From: JAZKDW01 sp040387375
GTDB lineage: Bacteria > Pseudomonadota > Gammaproteobacteria > Burkholderiales > Burkholderiaceae_D
Direction of reading: 5' to 3'
NCBI GenBank assembly: GCA_040387375.1
Contig: JAZKDW010000049.1
Location: 32,272-96,271 of the forward strand
DNA: 64,000 nt
Shown: positions 42,862 to 51,643 of the stretch, one piece after another
How positions within the stretch are numbered: the stretch's first letter is position 1
Layout of the letters: every line of letters starts with the position of its first letter
Notes under the pieces: model-generated
Seen by the model: the letters and a program-made list of their open reading frames with translations, nothing else
What the model was told of the DNA's origin: nothing
Databases searched by the model: none
Position numbers and translations under genes: made by a program

Positions 42862-44217
42862 ATGACCAACAACATCATCGATATCAAATCCCTGGACATG
42901 GAAGCGCGCGGCGTCGGCCATTTGAAAAATGAAGACGGCACGCAGGGGAAGGTCATTTTTGTGGAAGGCGCGCTGCCGGGTGAGCGTGTCAGTTTCCTGT
43001 CGTTTCGCCGCAAGTCGAAGTGGGAGGCCGCCAACATGACTGCGCTGCATCATGAATCCGCGTTGCGTGTCACACCCAAGTGTCCGTACTTCGGCGTCTG
43101 CGGCGGCTGCGCGATGCAGCATCTGGAGCCGACCGCGCAAGTCGCCACCAAACAGCGGGTGCTGGAGGACAATCTCAAGCACATCGGCAAGGTCAAGGTA
43201 GAAACCATGCTGCGGCCGATTCACGGCCCGACCTGGGGCTATCGTTACCGGGCCCGCATGTCGGTGCGCAATGTGCCGAAAAAAGGCGGTGTGCTGATCG
43301 GTTTCCATGAAAAAAAATCGTCCTTCATCACCGACATGAAAACCTGCGATGTGCTGCCCGCCAATGTGTCGGCAATGCTGGTGCCGCTGCGGCAGTTGAT
43401 CGCATCGCTCACGATCATCGACCATGTGCCGCAGATCGAGCTGGCGGTGGGTGAGGGCGAGGGTGTGAAGATCACCGCGATGGTGTTGCGGATCATGGCG
43501 CCGCTGGCGGGCGATGACGAGCAAAAACTGCGTGACTTCGCCGACCGCTACCAGGTCCAGTGGTGGCTGCAGACGGCCGGGCCAGACAGCGCGGTCCAGT
43601 TCTATCCGACCGACACGCAGCTGCATTATTCGCTGCCTGAATTCGGCATCACGATGCCGTTCAAGCCGACCGATTTCACGCAGGTCAATCACCAGATCAA
43701 TCGAGTGCTGGTGGCGCGCGCGCTGCGATTGCTGGATGCGCAAGCGGGTGACCGCATCGCGGACCTGTTTTGCGGCATGGGCAATTTCACGCTGCCGATC
43801 GCCACCCAGGCACGCGAGGTGATGGGGATAGAAGGCAGCGCATCGCTGACCGCACGGGCGATGGAAAATGCGCGCATCAATCAGCTCGACGGCAAGACAT
43901 CCTTTGCGGTGCGCAACCTGTTTGAGGTGACGGCGGAGGATTTCATGGCGCTGGGTAAATTCGACCGGATGCTGATCGACCCGCCGCGCGATGGCGCGAT
44001 GGCGGTGTGCGAAGCGCTGGCCGGCTTGAAAGCCATTGCGCCCGACATGCGGCCCGCGCGCATCGTTTATGTCTCATGCAGCCCGTCGACGCTGGCGCGC
44101 GATGCGGGTTTGCTGGTGCATCAGGCGGGATACGTGCTGAAGCAGGCTGGTGTGGTGAACATGTTCCCGCATACGGCGCATGTGGAATCGATTGCGGTGT
44201 TTGACCGGGTTGACTAG
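42862..44217 (+). CDS. rlmD: 23S rRNA (uracil-1939-C5)-methyltransferase RlmD
   Basis: A 451-residue RNA m5U methyltransferase. The N-terminal TRAM domain (residues 1-60, IDIKSLDMEARGVGHLKN) is followed by the Fe-S cysteine motif CPYFGVCGGCAMQHL. The C-terminal AdoMet domain has DLFCGMGNFTLPIA (motif I), DRMLIDPPRDGA and the catalytic Cys in IVYVSCSPSTLARD. It modifies U1939 (E. coli numbering) of 23S rRNA. It lies 37 bases after the exonuclease gene on the same strand and converges on the MFS gene. Confidence 0.94.
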   Translation: MTNNIIDIKSLDMEARGVGHLKNEDGTQGKVIFVEGALPGERVSFLSFRRKSKWEAANMTALHHESALRVTPKCPYFGVCGGCAMQHLEPTAQVATKQRVLEDNLKHIGKVKVETMLRPIHGPTWGYRYRARMSVRNVPKKGGVLIGFHEKKSSFITDMKTCDVLPANVSAMLVPLRQLIASLTIIDHVPQIELAVGEGEGVKITAMVLRIMAPLAGDDEQKLRDFADRYQVQWWLQTAGPDSAVQFYPTDTQLHYSLPEFGITMPFKPTDFTQVNHQINRVLVARALRLLDAQAGDRIADLFCGMGNFTLPIATQAREVMGIEGSASLTARAMENARINQLDGKTSFAVRNLFEVTAEDFMALGKFDRMLIDPPRDGAMAVCEALAGLKAIAPDMRPARIVYVSCSPSTLARDAGLLVHQAGYVLKQAGVVNMFPHTAHVESIAVFDRVD

Positions 44218-44246
44218 CGCGATGGCGGCCATGCCCATGAAGCAGC

Positions 44247-45599
44247 TTAACGTTTCATGGTCGCCGCCAGCCGCAAGCTGCTGACCAGCGCGCCGGTTGC
44301 CGCGATTCCTGCCGCGAGCATTAATCCGCTGACCGCACCCTGTGCATTGAACAGGGTGAACATCAGCGCCGCCAGTGCCGCCCCGCAGGAAAATCCAAGC
44401 AAACGTGTAGTGCCCAGCATGCCGCTGGCGCCGCTGATGCGCCCCTGCGGCGCGGAGGCCATCATCGCGCGATTGTTCGGCGTCTGAAAAAAGCCGATGC
44501 CAATGCCGCACACCGCCATGCGCCAGCAGATGTCGAGATTGGTCGACGCCGGTTCCAGCGCCGCCAGCAACGCCATGCCACAAGCCGTCAGCGCCAGGCC
44601 GAGGGCGCACAGGATGCCGGCCGGGTAGCGGTCCGACAGTACGCCGGCGAACGGCGCGGTAATTGCCACCATGAGCGCCCACGGCGTCATCATGAAGCCA
44701 ATCTCGATCAAGGGCCGGTGCAGCGTCTCGCCCAGAAAAAACGGCAGCGAAATCAGCGCGATCATTTGCGCGCAAGAAGAGCAAAACGACGTCCCTACCG
44801 ACAATGCGAACATTGGAATGCGCAACAGGTCAACCGGCAGCAGCGGCGCCGGCCGGGATAACTGACGCCTGACGAACACCGTGCCGAATACCGCCGCGAT
44901 GAACAGTTCAGCCGCGCTGACGGACCATGGCTGGCTATTGGCCATGCCGCCAAAAGCCAGCAGCAAGGCGCCGAAGGTGATGGCATTCAACAGGGCGCTG
45001 GCGGTGTCGTACGGGCGCGATGCGCGCGCGGAGTCCGGCAGTGCCTTCCAAGAGATCAGCAGCGCCAGCAGCCCGAGCGGCAGATTGACTGCAAACAGCC
45101 AGGGCCAGCTTGCGCCGGAAAGAATTAGCGATGCGATCGTCGGACCGGCGGCGCTCGCAATCGCGGCCACTGATGCATTCAGGCTGATGCCGCGTCCCAG
45201 CAAACGGGTTGGATAGACCAGATGCACGAGCGTCATGTTGACGCTCATGACACCGGCGCCGCCCAGGGCTTGCAGCATGCGAAAGGCGACGAGCATGGGC
45301 AGCGAGGTGGCAAGCGCGCATGCTGCCGACGCCAGCGTAAAGAGCAGAAGTCCGCCGAGATAGACGCGCCGGAATCCGAACTTGTCGCCCAGCGCGGCGA
45401 GGGGCAGGAGCGCCATCGCGACCACCATCTGATAAGCGCTGACGATCCAGATCGATGTGGCAGCCGTCACCGCAAATTCGCGGGCAATGACCGGCAGGGC
45501 GACGTTGACGATGGCGCTCTCGAGTATCACCAGCGCCACGCTGAGCGCCATCGCCAGCGAGGCCCAGTTGCGGCGGGGGAGGGGCAAACCATCGGACAT
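44247..45599 (-). CDS. MFS drug exporter, DHA2 type
   Basis: A 450-residue membrane transporter with about 14 predicted helices. ALGDKFGFRRVYLGG is the MFS motif A in loop 2-3, and ALGGAGVMSVNMTLVHLVYP is typical of H+-coupled drug antiporters; AITAPFAGVLSDRYPAG is the second-half motif. Substrate unknown; multidrug efflux is the family role. ATG 45599 is the likely start (SDGLPLPRRNWA). It is downstream of the exosortase fusion on the same strand, but a 180-base gap suggests an independent promoter. Confidence 0.88.
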   Translation of the reverse strand: MSDGLPLPRRNWASLAMALSVALVILESAIVNVALPVIAREFAVTAATSIWIVSAYQMVVAMALLPLAALGDKFGFRRVYLGGLLLFTLASAACALATSLPMLVAFRMLQALGGAGVMSVNMTLVHLVYPTRLLGRGISLNASVAAIASAAGPTIASLILSGASWPWLFAVNLPLGLLALLISWKALPDSARASRPYDTASALLNAITFGALLLAFGGMANSQPWSVSAAELFIAAVFGTVFVRRQLSRPAPLLPVDLLRIPMFALSVGTSFCSSCAQMIALISLPFFLGETLHRPLIEIGFMMTPWALMVAITAPFAGVLSDRYPAGILCALGLALTACGMALLAALEPASTNLDICWRMAVCGIGIGFFQTPNNRAMMASAPQGRISGASGMLGTTRLLGFSCGAALAALMFTLFNAQGAVSGLMLAAGIAATGALVSSLRLAATMKR

Positions 45600-45779
45600 T
45601 ATGGCCGGTGCCTGCGGGTGTATCTGTCGATGATCCTGCGCATATCTTCTCCCAGCCAATGCATCATCCTGATTCGGCGCCGCAATTCACGGAGCGGTCG
45701 AAACCGTCAGGACGCTACTTGACTGCCGGGCGAGTATAGCAAAACCGTGCTACGTTTATTCGATAAGGTCCGCCTGCAG

Positions 45780-48104
45780 CTACAAGCTGCCGGCTTCCAG
45801 GCCGGATCGAAATGCCAGCAAGGCAGCGGCGACATCTTCGATTGCGGGAGCGGCGCCGTCAAAAGTCAATCCGATCAGTCTTGGACTGTTGCCGCTGCCG
45901 GTCAACCTGTGCCACCCATGCGCGGCGCGCAGGGCGAGTTTGGAATCCGTGGAAAAGCCGCCGATATCGTAGGTGTAAAAAACATGGCGCAGTTCCTGGC
46001 CTTTGTTTCGCCAGGTGCTATGTGTCAGAGTCAGGCAGCGGGACGCGATGCAGGCTGACTGTTTCTGGATTCGTCCTTCCCGCCATGTTTTCCTGTCCTC
46101 GGGCGCAAGCCAGGATTCGGATAATTTCGCGTTTGGCGACATGGTCTCTACGGTCAGTACATGCATGTCCTTGCCATCACGGCGGTATGCCAGGTTTCGG
46201 GATTCGGTCTGGCTGCGCGGCTCCACGGTCCAGTTCAGGGCGGTGGAGGCAAGCGTCCAACCTGCAATCTGTTGCGGCGCCGCCGTTGCAGCTGTTGCCG
46301 AGCGCGGCGTTCGAGGCGCATTGATCGGCAAGGCCATGAGGCTGCCGATGATGACCAGGACTGCGAGGCCGGCAATCACCGGGGCAAACCGGCGTGCCGT
46401 CATTGTCTGTTCTTGCGATACCGCTGCCGGCGCGACCTCGGGTTCATCCGCTTGCAGGCGGCTCAAAACAAAAAACAGCAGGCCAAGGGTCATGAACAAC
46501 GCGATCCACTGGAAGCTGGCATGCGCGGTCAGCTCCATTTGCGTGCCCTGGATCCAGTCAATCAGCACGATTGCATTGACGCGCAGCGCATTGGAAAAAA
46601 TGCCCAGAAAAGCGCCGAACAAGGTCAACGCCATGATCTTGAAGATTGACCGATATAACAGCAAGCCGAAGCTGTAACTGAGGAAAATTGCCAGCGTCAC
46701 GAAGGGCAGTCCCGAACATTCATCGACCACGACATAGCGATGATTGCCGATGTAGACGACAAAACCTTCGATACTGTGGGGCAGATTGGCCAGCATGGCA
46801 AACAGCGCGATGACCTTGACGGTCAGCATGCGCAGAAATGGCTGCAGCAGGTCGCCCGAGGGAATGATCAGAAACAGCAAGGCCAGGATCGGAAACAGCC
46901 GCCAGTAAAAGCGCCAACCCAGCATGGCCATCACGATGCCCTGCAAGGCGATGACCAGCGCAATATGACGTCCGACATCGAGGTTCATTAAAGTAGCGAT
47001 ACTCCAGAACGCAGCTGCGCCCGCCGCCACCGCGACGCCCGTGAAGCCGGGTTGCGGATTGATGGCCAGCGTCTGCGCCCGATACTCCCATGCCAGCAGA
47101 TACACCATCATCGGCACCACCAGCCATGCGTATTGATAGGCTTCGTTATTGGCCCAGAATGCCGTCAGCTGTAGCAGTGTCGGCCACAACACCAGGGACG
47201 CCAGGATGCAGCCTGCCGTTCCCAGCAGCAGTGCGTTTTTCCAGCCCGGAGTCAGAGGAAGACCCGGTGTCGCTGGCAACGCGGCCGCCAACAGGCCTGT
47301 GTCATCGCGTTCGGGATAGGCCATGCCGCTGCGGAGCAGGAACGGCTGCTGCAAGACGCGTACCAGGCCGGTGTCTTTCGCCTGATGAAAATACTCCAGT
47401 CCGATATGGGGAATTTTTGCCTTGTCGGGATCGGCATAACTGCCGAACAGGCGGTCCCATAACGTCAACACCGTTCCAAAATTGCTGTCAGTTTCCGATC
47501 GCAGGTCGGAATGATGGACGGCATGGGTACCCGGCGTCACGATGATCCGGCGCAAAACACGATCAAGGGATGCAGGAAGGCGCAGATTTGCATGCGCACA
47601 GAAGGAGACCACCGTCGCGACCAGGAGATAGAACGCAATCCCGGCGGCCGGCAAGCCAAATGCAAATACCAGCGCCATCAGGATCACCGTGCCGACCAGG
47701 GTTTCCAGTGGATGATGGCGTTCCGATGTCGTGACATCGAGCTGGGTATCGCTGTGATGAACCAGATGCAGCCGCCACAACCAAGGGGCGCGATGAAATA
47801 ATCGGTGCTCCCAATAACGCCATAAGTCCAGCAACAGAAAGGTCAGCAGGATCTGTATCGCCAAAGGCGTGTTCAGCCGCGCCAGCAGACCCGGCGCCTG
47901 CGCTTGTGCGAATTGAACCAGGCTGATCGGGATGAGAATGGAAACAATGACGCCGGCAATGAGCAGCAGACCGATGTTGCTGGTCCAGCGCCTGGCGATC
48001 TGCACGGATGCGCGCTGAAAAGGGCGCACCCGTTCCAGCACAACAAGCACCCCGATCGTAATGAAGAATACAAGCTGATAAAGACTATTAAATTCGTCAG
48101 CCAT
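45780..48104 (-). CDS. Fatty acid hydroxylase/sterol desaturase-exosortase fusion
   Basis: A 774-residue polytopic membrane protein with two enzymes in one frame. Residues ~1-240 form a fatty acid hydroxylase-type domain with histidine boxes H100/H104 (HRLFH), H113/H116/H117 (HLVHHS), H130/H131, H171 and H194/H197/H198 (HAVHHS), ligands for a di-iron centre. Residues ~290-555 are an exosortase with C463 (VVVDECSGLPFVTLAIF), R508 (FSNALRVNAIVLI) and H528 (TAHASFQW). Residues ~575-774 resemble the EpsI/DUF3485 tail of exosortases (SRCLTLTHSTWRNKGQELRH). Exosortases cleave C-terminal sorting signals at the cytoplasmic membrane. The gene just upstream is a likely substrate. ATG 48104 is the start. 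Fusions of exosortase to a protease are known; I do not recall this one as characterised. Confidence 0.9.
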   Translation of the reverse strand: MADEFNSLYQLVFFITIGVLVVLERVRPFQRASVQIARRWTSNIGLLLIAGVIVSILIPISLVQFAQAQAPGLLARLNTPLAIQILLTFLLLDLWRYWEHRLFHRAPWLWRLHLVHHSDTQLDVTTSERHHPLETLVGTVILMALVFAFGLPAAGIAFYLLVATVVSFCAHANLRLPASLDRVLRRIIVTPGTHAVHHSDLRSETDSNFGTVLTLWDRLFGSYADPDKAKIPHIGLEYFHQAKDTGLVRVLQQPFLLRSGMAYPERDDTGLLAAALPATPGLPLTPGWKNALLLGTAGCILASLVLWPTLLQLTAFWANNEAYQYAWLVVPMMVYLLAWEYRAQTLAINPQPGFTGVAVAAGAAAFWSIATLMNLDVGRHIALVIALQGIVMAMLGWRFYWRLFPILALLFLIIPSGDLLQPFLRMLTVKVIALFAMLANLPHSIEGFVVYIGNHRYVVVDECSGLPFVTLAIFLSYSFGLLLYRSIFKIMALTLFGAFLGIFSNALRVNAIVLIDWIQGTQMELTAHASFQWIALFMTLGLLFFVLSRLQADEPEVAPAAVSQEQTMTARRFAPVIAGLAVLVIIGSLMALPINAPRTPRSATAATAAPQQIAGWTLASTALNWTVEPRSQTESRNLAYRRDGKDMHVLTVETMSPNAKLSESWLAPEDRKTWREGRIQKQSACIASRCLTLTHSTWRNKGQELRHVFYTYDIGGFSTDSKLALRAAHGWHRLTGSGNSPRLIGLTFDGAAPAIEDVAAALLAFRSGLEAGSL

Positions 48105-48230
48105 TGGATGCGGCTCCCCCTGGAAAGTCACGGCGTAGTGAAGGGAAGCGCGGCATTCGAACCCAAGCGCACTGTTTGCCTGCGATGATGTGCGCAAATC
48201 CGGAATCCGGATTTGCGGGGGTGTGGCTGC

Positions 48231-48500
48231 TTAGCGATTCCGTTTGCGGCGGATGATGCTGATGCCAGTCACCAGACTCACGGCGGCGACGCTCAGCAAA
48301 ATGCCGCTTGCAATCGGCAGAGCCGTTCCAAGGTTCTGACCCAGTACTGTGCCCAGGGTCTGCCCCAAAGTTTGACCCAGAGTCTGGCCCAGAGTCTGGC
48401 CCAAAGTCTGACCCAGATTTGTTCCCAGATTTGTGCCCGCGGCCGCGATGTTTGTTAATAGGTATGTCGAGAGAGCGACTGTCAGATGAGCTGTTTTCAT
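48231..48500 (-). CDS. Small TLGQ-repeat protein, probable exosortase substrate
   Basis: An 89-residue protein built like an exosortase target. The signal peptide is MKTAHLTVALSTYLLTNIAAAG (1-22), then a repeat tract of TNLG/TLGQ units (23-58), then LPIASG (61-66), a single hydrophobic helix (~64-83) and a basic tail RRKRNR. PEP-CTERM proteins have the same order (motif, helix, Arg-rich end), but the PEP motif is absent; LPIA/SG may be the recognition site. There is no globular domain. The start is ATG 48500 behind AAGGGA. The exosortase fusion gene starts 126 bases downstream on the same strand, so co-transcription is likely. Substrate status is inferred from architecture and position. Confidence 0.8.
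   Translation of the reverse strand: MKTAHLTVALSTYLLTNIAAAGTNLGTNLGQTLGQTLGQTLGQTLGQTLGTVLGQNLGTALPIASGILLSVAAVSLVTGISIIRRKRNR
48327..48434 (-). repeat. 12-bp tandem repeats coding TLGQ
   Basis: A run of 12-base units encodes nine tetrapeptides of the type TNLG/TLGQ. The central five units are near-identical at DNA level (CCCAGAGTCTGG / CCCAAAGTCTGA types on the plus strand). The unit keeps the reading frame, so slippage could change spacer length of the surface protein. Confidence 0.9.
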
Positions 48501-48977
48501 TATTATTCCCTTGATTGGTTTCCATGCCTTGTAAGGTTGCCAAGTCCGCATCGTGATCGCTTTTAATGCCATCCCGATTAAATTGGTAAATAGCAATTTT
48601 TGAGCCAGCCTGCTAAAAATTAATGTCCTGTCATAGCGCAAGAGCCGCTGAAACGCGCATTGCTCACGGCCTGTATGCGCACTGATTGTAAAAAATCCCG
48701 ACATGCAAACGGTGCAGGCGAGGGGCGGTTATGGTCAGTGGCCGTTGCATGATTCAGGCTCAAATGCAAAGCCAGCTTCTCCCGGAATGCGGAACAGAAT
48801 TTTTTCTGATTTGAATATTTTCATTGCTGAATATATTTATATTAATTATTATTATATGGAGCCTGATAGGGTAGATATTGATTGAATATTTAAATATTGT
48901 TATTTGCTAAGCATAGTAAGCATTCCCGCTCGATTCTCAGAATCCCCGCCTTACCCATTTCTTTAAGGAGAAAACGC
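48501..48977. other. AT-rich divergent intergenic region
   Basis: 477 bases between the TLGQ-repeat gene (minus) and the ABC substrate-binding protein gene (plus). The stretch 48790-48905 is markedly AT-rich and could carry promoters in either direction. No gene is supported; short frames here lack domains. The ribosome site of the binding-protein gene (TAAGGAG) is at the right end. Confidence 0.55.
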
Positions 48978-49958
48978 ATGAAGATGTTATCGAAAGCTTG
49001 CGCAGCAATTGTTCTCGGAGGCTTCATGCAGGCGGCATCCGCGCTTGCGCCGCAGCCGGCGCCGTTGGCGAAAACGGAAACCTTGACGGTCGCTTATGCC
49101 AAGGTCGGTCATCTGTCGCCATTGATCCTGATGGCCGATGACCTGAAGAAGATGAATGTCGAAGTCAAGCTGGCCGAATTTGGCCGTTATGCCGACGCTC
49201 GTACCGCCTTGCTTTCCGGTTCGGTGGATATGGCAACAGTTGGCCCCGGCGATCTGCCGATCGCACTGGCGCAGGGAAACAAGACCATGGTGGCGCTGGG
49301 TGGCGTTGCCAGTTCGATGAAATACCTGGTAGTGCGCAAGGGCGTGACGATCAATGACTGGAAAGACATCGCCGGCAAGAAGATCGGTATTGCACCTGGT
49401 TCGGCCGTATGGTTCCAGTGGGCAGCGACGCTGGCGGAAAAAAATATTCCGTACAACAGCTTCACTGCGGTCAACATCCAGGGCGGCGGCACCGCGTTCG
49501 TGCAGGCGCTTAAACGCGGCGACGTCGATGCCTACGTGTCGTGGGAGCCGTTTGAATCGCAAGTGGTCAACGACGGCACTGCGTATTTTGCCAAGAACCT
49601 GGAATACAGCCAGTCCAAGGCCTCCGGTGCGGAGCTGGGCATGATCGCTGCGACCAAGGATGCGATGACCACCAAGCGGGAAGCGGTCAAGCGTTTTATA
49701 TGGGCCTACCTGAACGCGGAGCAGAAGCTCGCCAAGGACCCTGTTCTGTATGCCCAGACCTTTGCGAAATTTACCGGCCTGCCTATCGATGCGTCGACCG
49801 AGTCTACCAAGATCATCAAGCTGGGCGGCGTGCTGAACGCTGATCAGATCAAGCGTCTGGCTGCGGCGTTCTTCAAGTTCGGCGTGATCCAGAAAGATGT
49901 GAGCGCCGAGATCGGCAGCTATTACGATGACTCGCTGTTCAAGGAGCTGAGCAAATAA
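48978..49958 (+). CDS. ABC transporter substrate-binding protein, nitrate/sulfonate/taurine type
   Basis: A 326-residue periplasmic binding protein with a signal peptide (MKMLSKACAAIVLGGFMQAASA) and an SsuA/TauA/NMT1-like fold: LTVAYAKVGHLSPLILM, FGRYADARTALLSGSVDMATVG, IAGKKIGIAPGSAVWFQWAA, GDVDAYVSWEPFESQVV. The ligand could be a sulfonate, nitrate-like anion or a pyrimidine precursor; sequence alone does not decide. AAGGAG stands 8 bases before the ATG. Permease and ATPase genes follow, giving a complete importer. Confidence 0.9.
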   Translation: MKMLSKACAAIVLGGFMQAASALAPQPAPLAKTETLTVAYAKVGHLSPLILMADDLKKMNVEVKLAEFGRYADARTALLSGSVDMATVGPGDLPIALAQGNKTMVALGGVASSMKYLVVRKGVTINDWKDIAGKKIGIAPGSAVWFQWAATLAEKNIPYNSFTAVNIQGGGTAFVQALKRGDVDAYVSWEPFESQVVNDGTAYFAKNLEYSQSKASGAELGMIAATKDAMTTKREAVKRFIWAYLNAEQKLAKDPVLYAQTFAKFTGLPIDASTESTKIIKLGGVLNADQIKRLAAAFFKFGVIQKDVSAEIGSYYDDSLFKELSK

Positions 49959-50054
49959 TCGTGGCGGCGGGGCGGTCAGCTCGCGCAATTCGCAGACCCT
50001 GCGCGGGGTCTGCGCTCTTCTCCGTTATCCCTTTCAATTGTCGAGGTTGTCATT

Positions 50055-50885
50055 TTGATTGAAAAAAGCACTTCACGGCCCGGTACGGCTGCAACCAGGC
50101 GAATGGTCCGGGGGTTGGCCTCATTCGCTGTTCCGGTGTTCATCCTCCTGATCTGGCAACTGCTGGGCAACTCGCCCTGGTTAAGCGGCATCCTGCCGGC
50201 GCCGTGGAAGGTTTTGCAGTCATGGTATGACTGGATTTTCGCCGACAAGGGCATGGGTCTCAATCCTTATCTTGGTACCTGGCTGGCGAACGTGCAGTTC
50301 TCCACCTTGCGTGTGGCGCAGGGTTTTGCGCTGGCAGTGCTGGTCGGCGTGCCGGTCGGCCTGATGATAGGCTGGAGCAAACTGGTGGCGCTGCTGGTCG
50401 ATCCGATGATCCAGGGCTTGCGTCCGATCCCGATCACCGCATGGCTGCCATTCTCGATCGCCATTTTCGGCATCAACAACATGGGTTCGATATTCCTGAT
50501 TTTTCTCGGTGGCTTTTATGCCATCGTGGTCAACACCACGCAGGGCGCGCGCGATGTCGAACGCAACCTGGTGCGGGCGGCGCAGATGATCGGCGCGACC
50601 CGCTGGCAGATGCTGCGCCATGTGGTGCTGCCGAGCGCGCTGCCGTCGATCTTCACCGGCTTGCGCATCGGGCTTGGCATTGCGTGGACCGCCGTCATCG
50701 TCGCCGAAATGGTCGCCGTCAAATCCGGTCTCGGCTACGTGCTGTGGGATGCGTATTACGTCGGCCGCATGGACATCGTCCTTGCCGATATGGCTTCCAT
50801 TGGACTGATGGGTTATATCAGCGACCGTATCATCGTTTTTTGCGAACGCCGACTGCTGGTCTGGCGTCTGCTGCAAAGTCATTGA
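50055..50885 (+). CDS. ABC transporter permease, SsuC/TauC type
   Basis: A 276-residue inner-membrane permease with about six helices and the binding-protein-dependent-transport signature AAQMIGATRWQMLRHVVLPSALPSIFTGLRIGLG (EAA loop), which contacts the ATPase. It belongs to the nitrate/sulfonate/taurine group. The start is TTG at 50055 (IEKSTSRPG) behind GAGG; an internal ATG at 50103 is possible. It ends 8 bases before the ATPase gene and follows the binding-protein gene by 96 bases. Confidence 0.9.
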   Translation: MIEKSTSRPGTAATRRMVRGLASFAVPVFILLIWQLLGNSPWLSGILPAPWKVLQSWYDWIFADKGMGLNPYLGTWLANVQFSTLRVAQGFALAVLVGVPVGLMIGWSKLVALLVDPMIQGLRPIPITAWLPFSIAIFGINNMGSIFLIFLGGFYAIVVNTTQGARDVERNLVRAAQMIGATRWQMLRHVVLPSALPSIFTGLRIGLGIAWTAVIVAEMVAVKSGLGYVLWDAYYVGRMDIVLADMASIGLMGYISDRIIVFCERRLLVWRLLQSH

Positions 50886-50893
50886 GGAGCAAC

Positions 50894-51643
50894 ATGTCAG
50901 CTATTTCCATCAACAACCTGCAGAAGGTATACCCGGGCGACAAGCCGGTGCAGGCGCTGCAGCAAATCGACCTGCAGGTACGCGATGGCGAGTTCATCGC
51001 GCTGCTTGGACCATCCGGCTGCGGCAAGTCGACGCTGCTCAACCTGATCGCGGCATTCGAGGCGCCCAGCGGAGGTGAACTGCTGGTCGGTGGCAGCACA
51101 CCGACCAAACCGGGGCCGGATCGTGGTGTGGTGTTTCAGGAAGCGGCGCTGTTCCCGTGGCTGAATGTCTGGGACAACGTGGTGCTGGGGCCGAAATTGC
51201 AAGGTGTGTCGCCAGCGATCTATGAGAAGCGTGCGCGCGAGATGCTGGAGATCACCGGCCTGATTGAATTCACCAAACACCTGCCGGTGCAGCTGTCTGG
51301 CGGCATGCGGCAGCGGGTCGGCATCGCGCGCGTACTGACCATGGGATCGAAAGTGCTGCTGATGGATGAACCCTTCGGCGCGCTCGATGCACAGACGCGC
51401 ATGGAGATGCAGGAGCTGTTGCTGTCGGTATGGCAGCAGTTGCGCACCACGGTCGTGTTTGTCACGCATGATATCGATGAGGCGATCCTGCTGGCCGATA
51501 CCATCTACGTGATGTCGGCGCGTCCGGGCCGGATACAAACCCGGATCGAAGTCCCGATCGACCGGCCGCGCACGATCGAGGACACGACCTCGGATGTGTT
51601 CAACAAACTCAAGCGCGAGATATTGCAGCAGATCCGGCATTAA
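50894..51643 (+). CDS. ABC transporter ATP-binding protein, SsuB/TauB type
   Basis: A 249-residue ABC ATPase. Walker A is LLGPSGCGKSTLLNLIA, Q-loop VVFQEAALFPWLNVWDNV, signature QLSGGMRQRVGIARVL, Walker B VLLMDEPFGALDAQTR and H-loop VFVTHDIDEAILLAD. The FPWLNVWDNV segment is typical of nitrate/sulfonate importers. GAGGAG precedes the ATG by 7 bases. It is the last gene of the three-gene transporter operon. Confidence 0.94.
   Translation: MSAISINNLQKVYPGDKPVQALQQIDLQVRDGEFIALLGPSGCGKSTLLNLIAAFEAPSGGELLVGGSTPTKPGPDRGVVFQEAALFPWLNVWDNVVLGPKLQGVSPAIYEKRAREMLEITGLIEFTKHLPVQLSGGMRQRVGIARVLTMGSKVLLMDEPFGALDAQTRMEMQELLLSVWQQLRTTVVFVTHDIDEAILLADTIYVMSARPGRIQTRIEVPIDRPRTIEDTTSDVFNKLKREILQQIRH

Noticed and set aside
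48703..48885. 60-residue plus-strand frame in the AT-rich region
   Set aside because: No ribosome site, domain or hydrophobic segment; the Tyr/Asn-rich end only reflects the AT-rich DNA.
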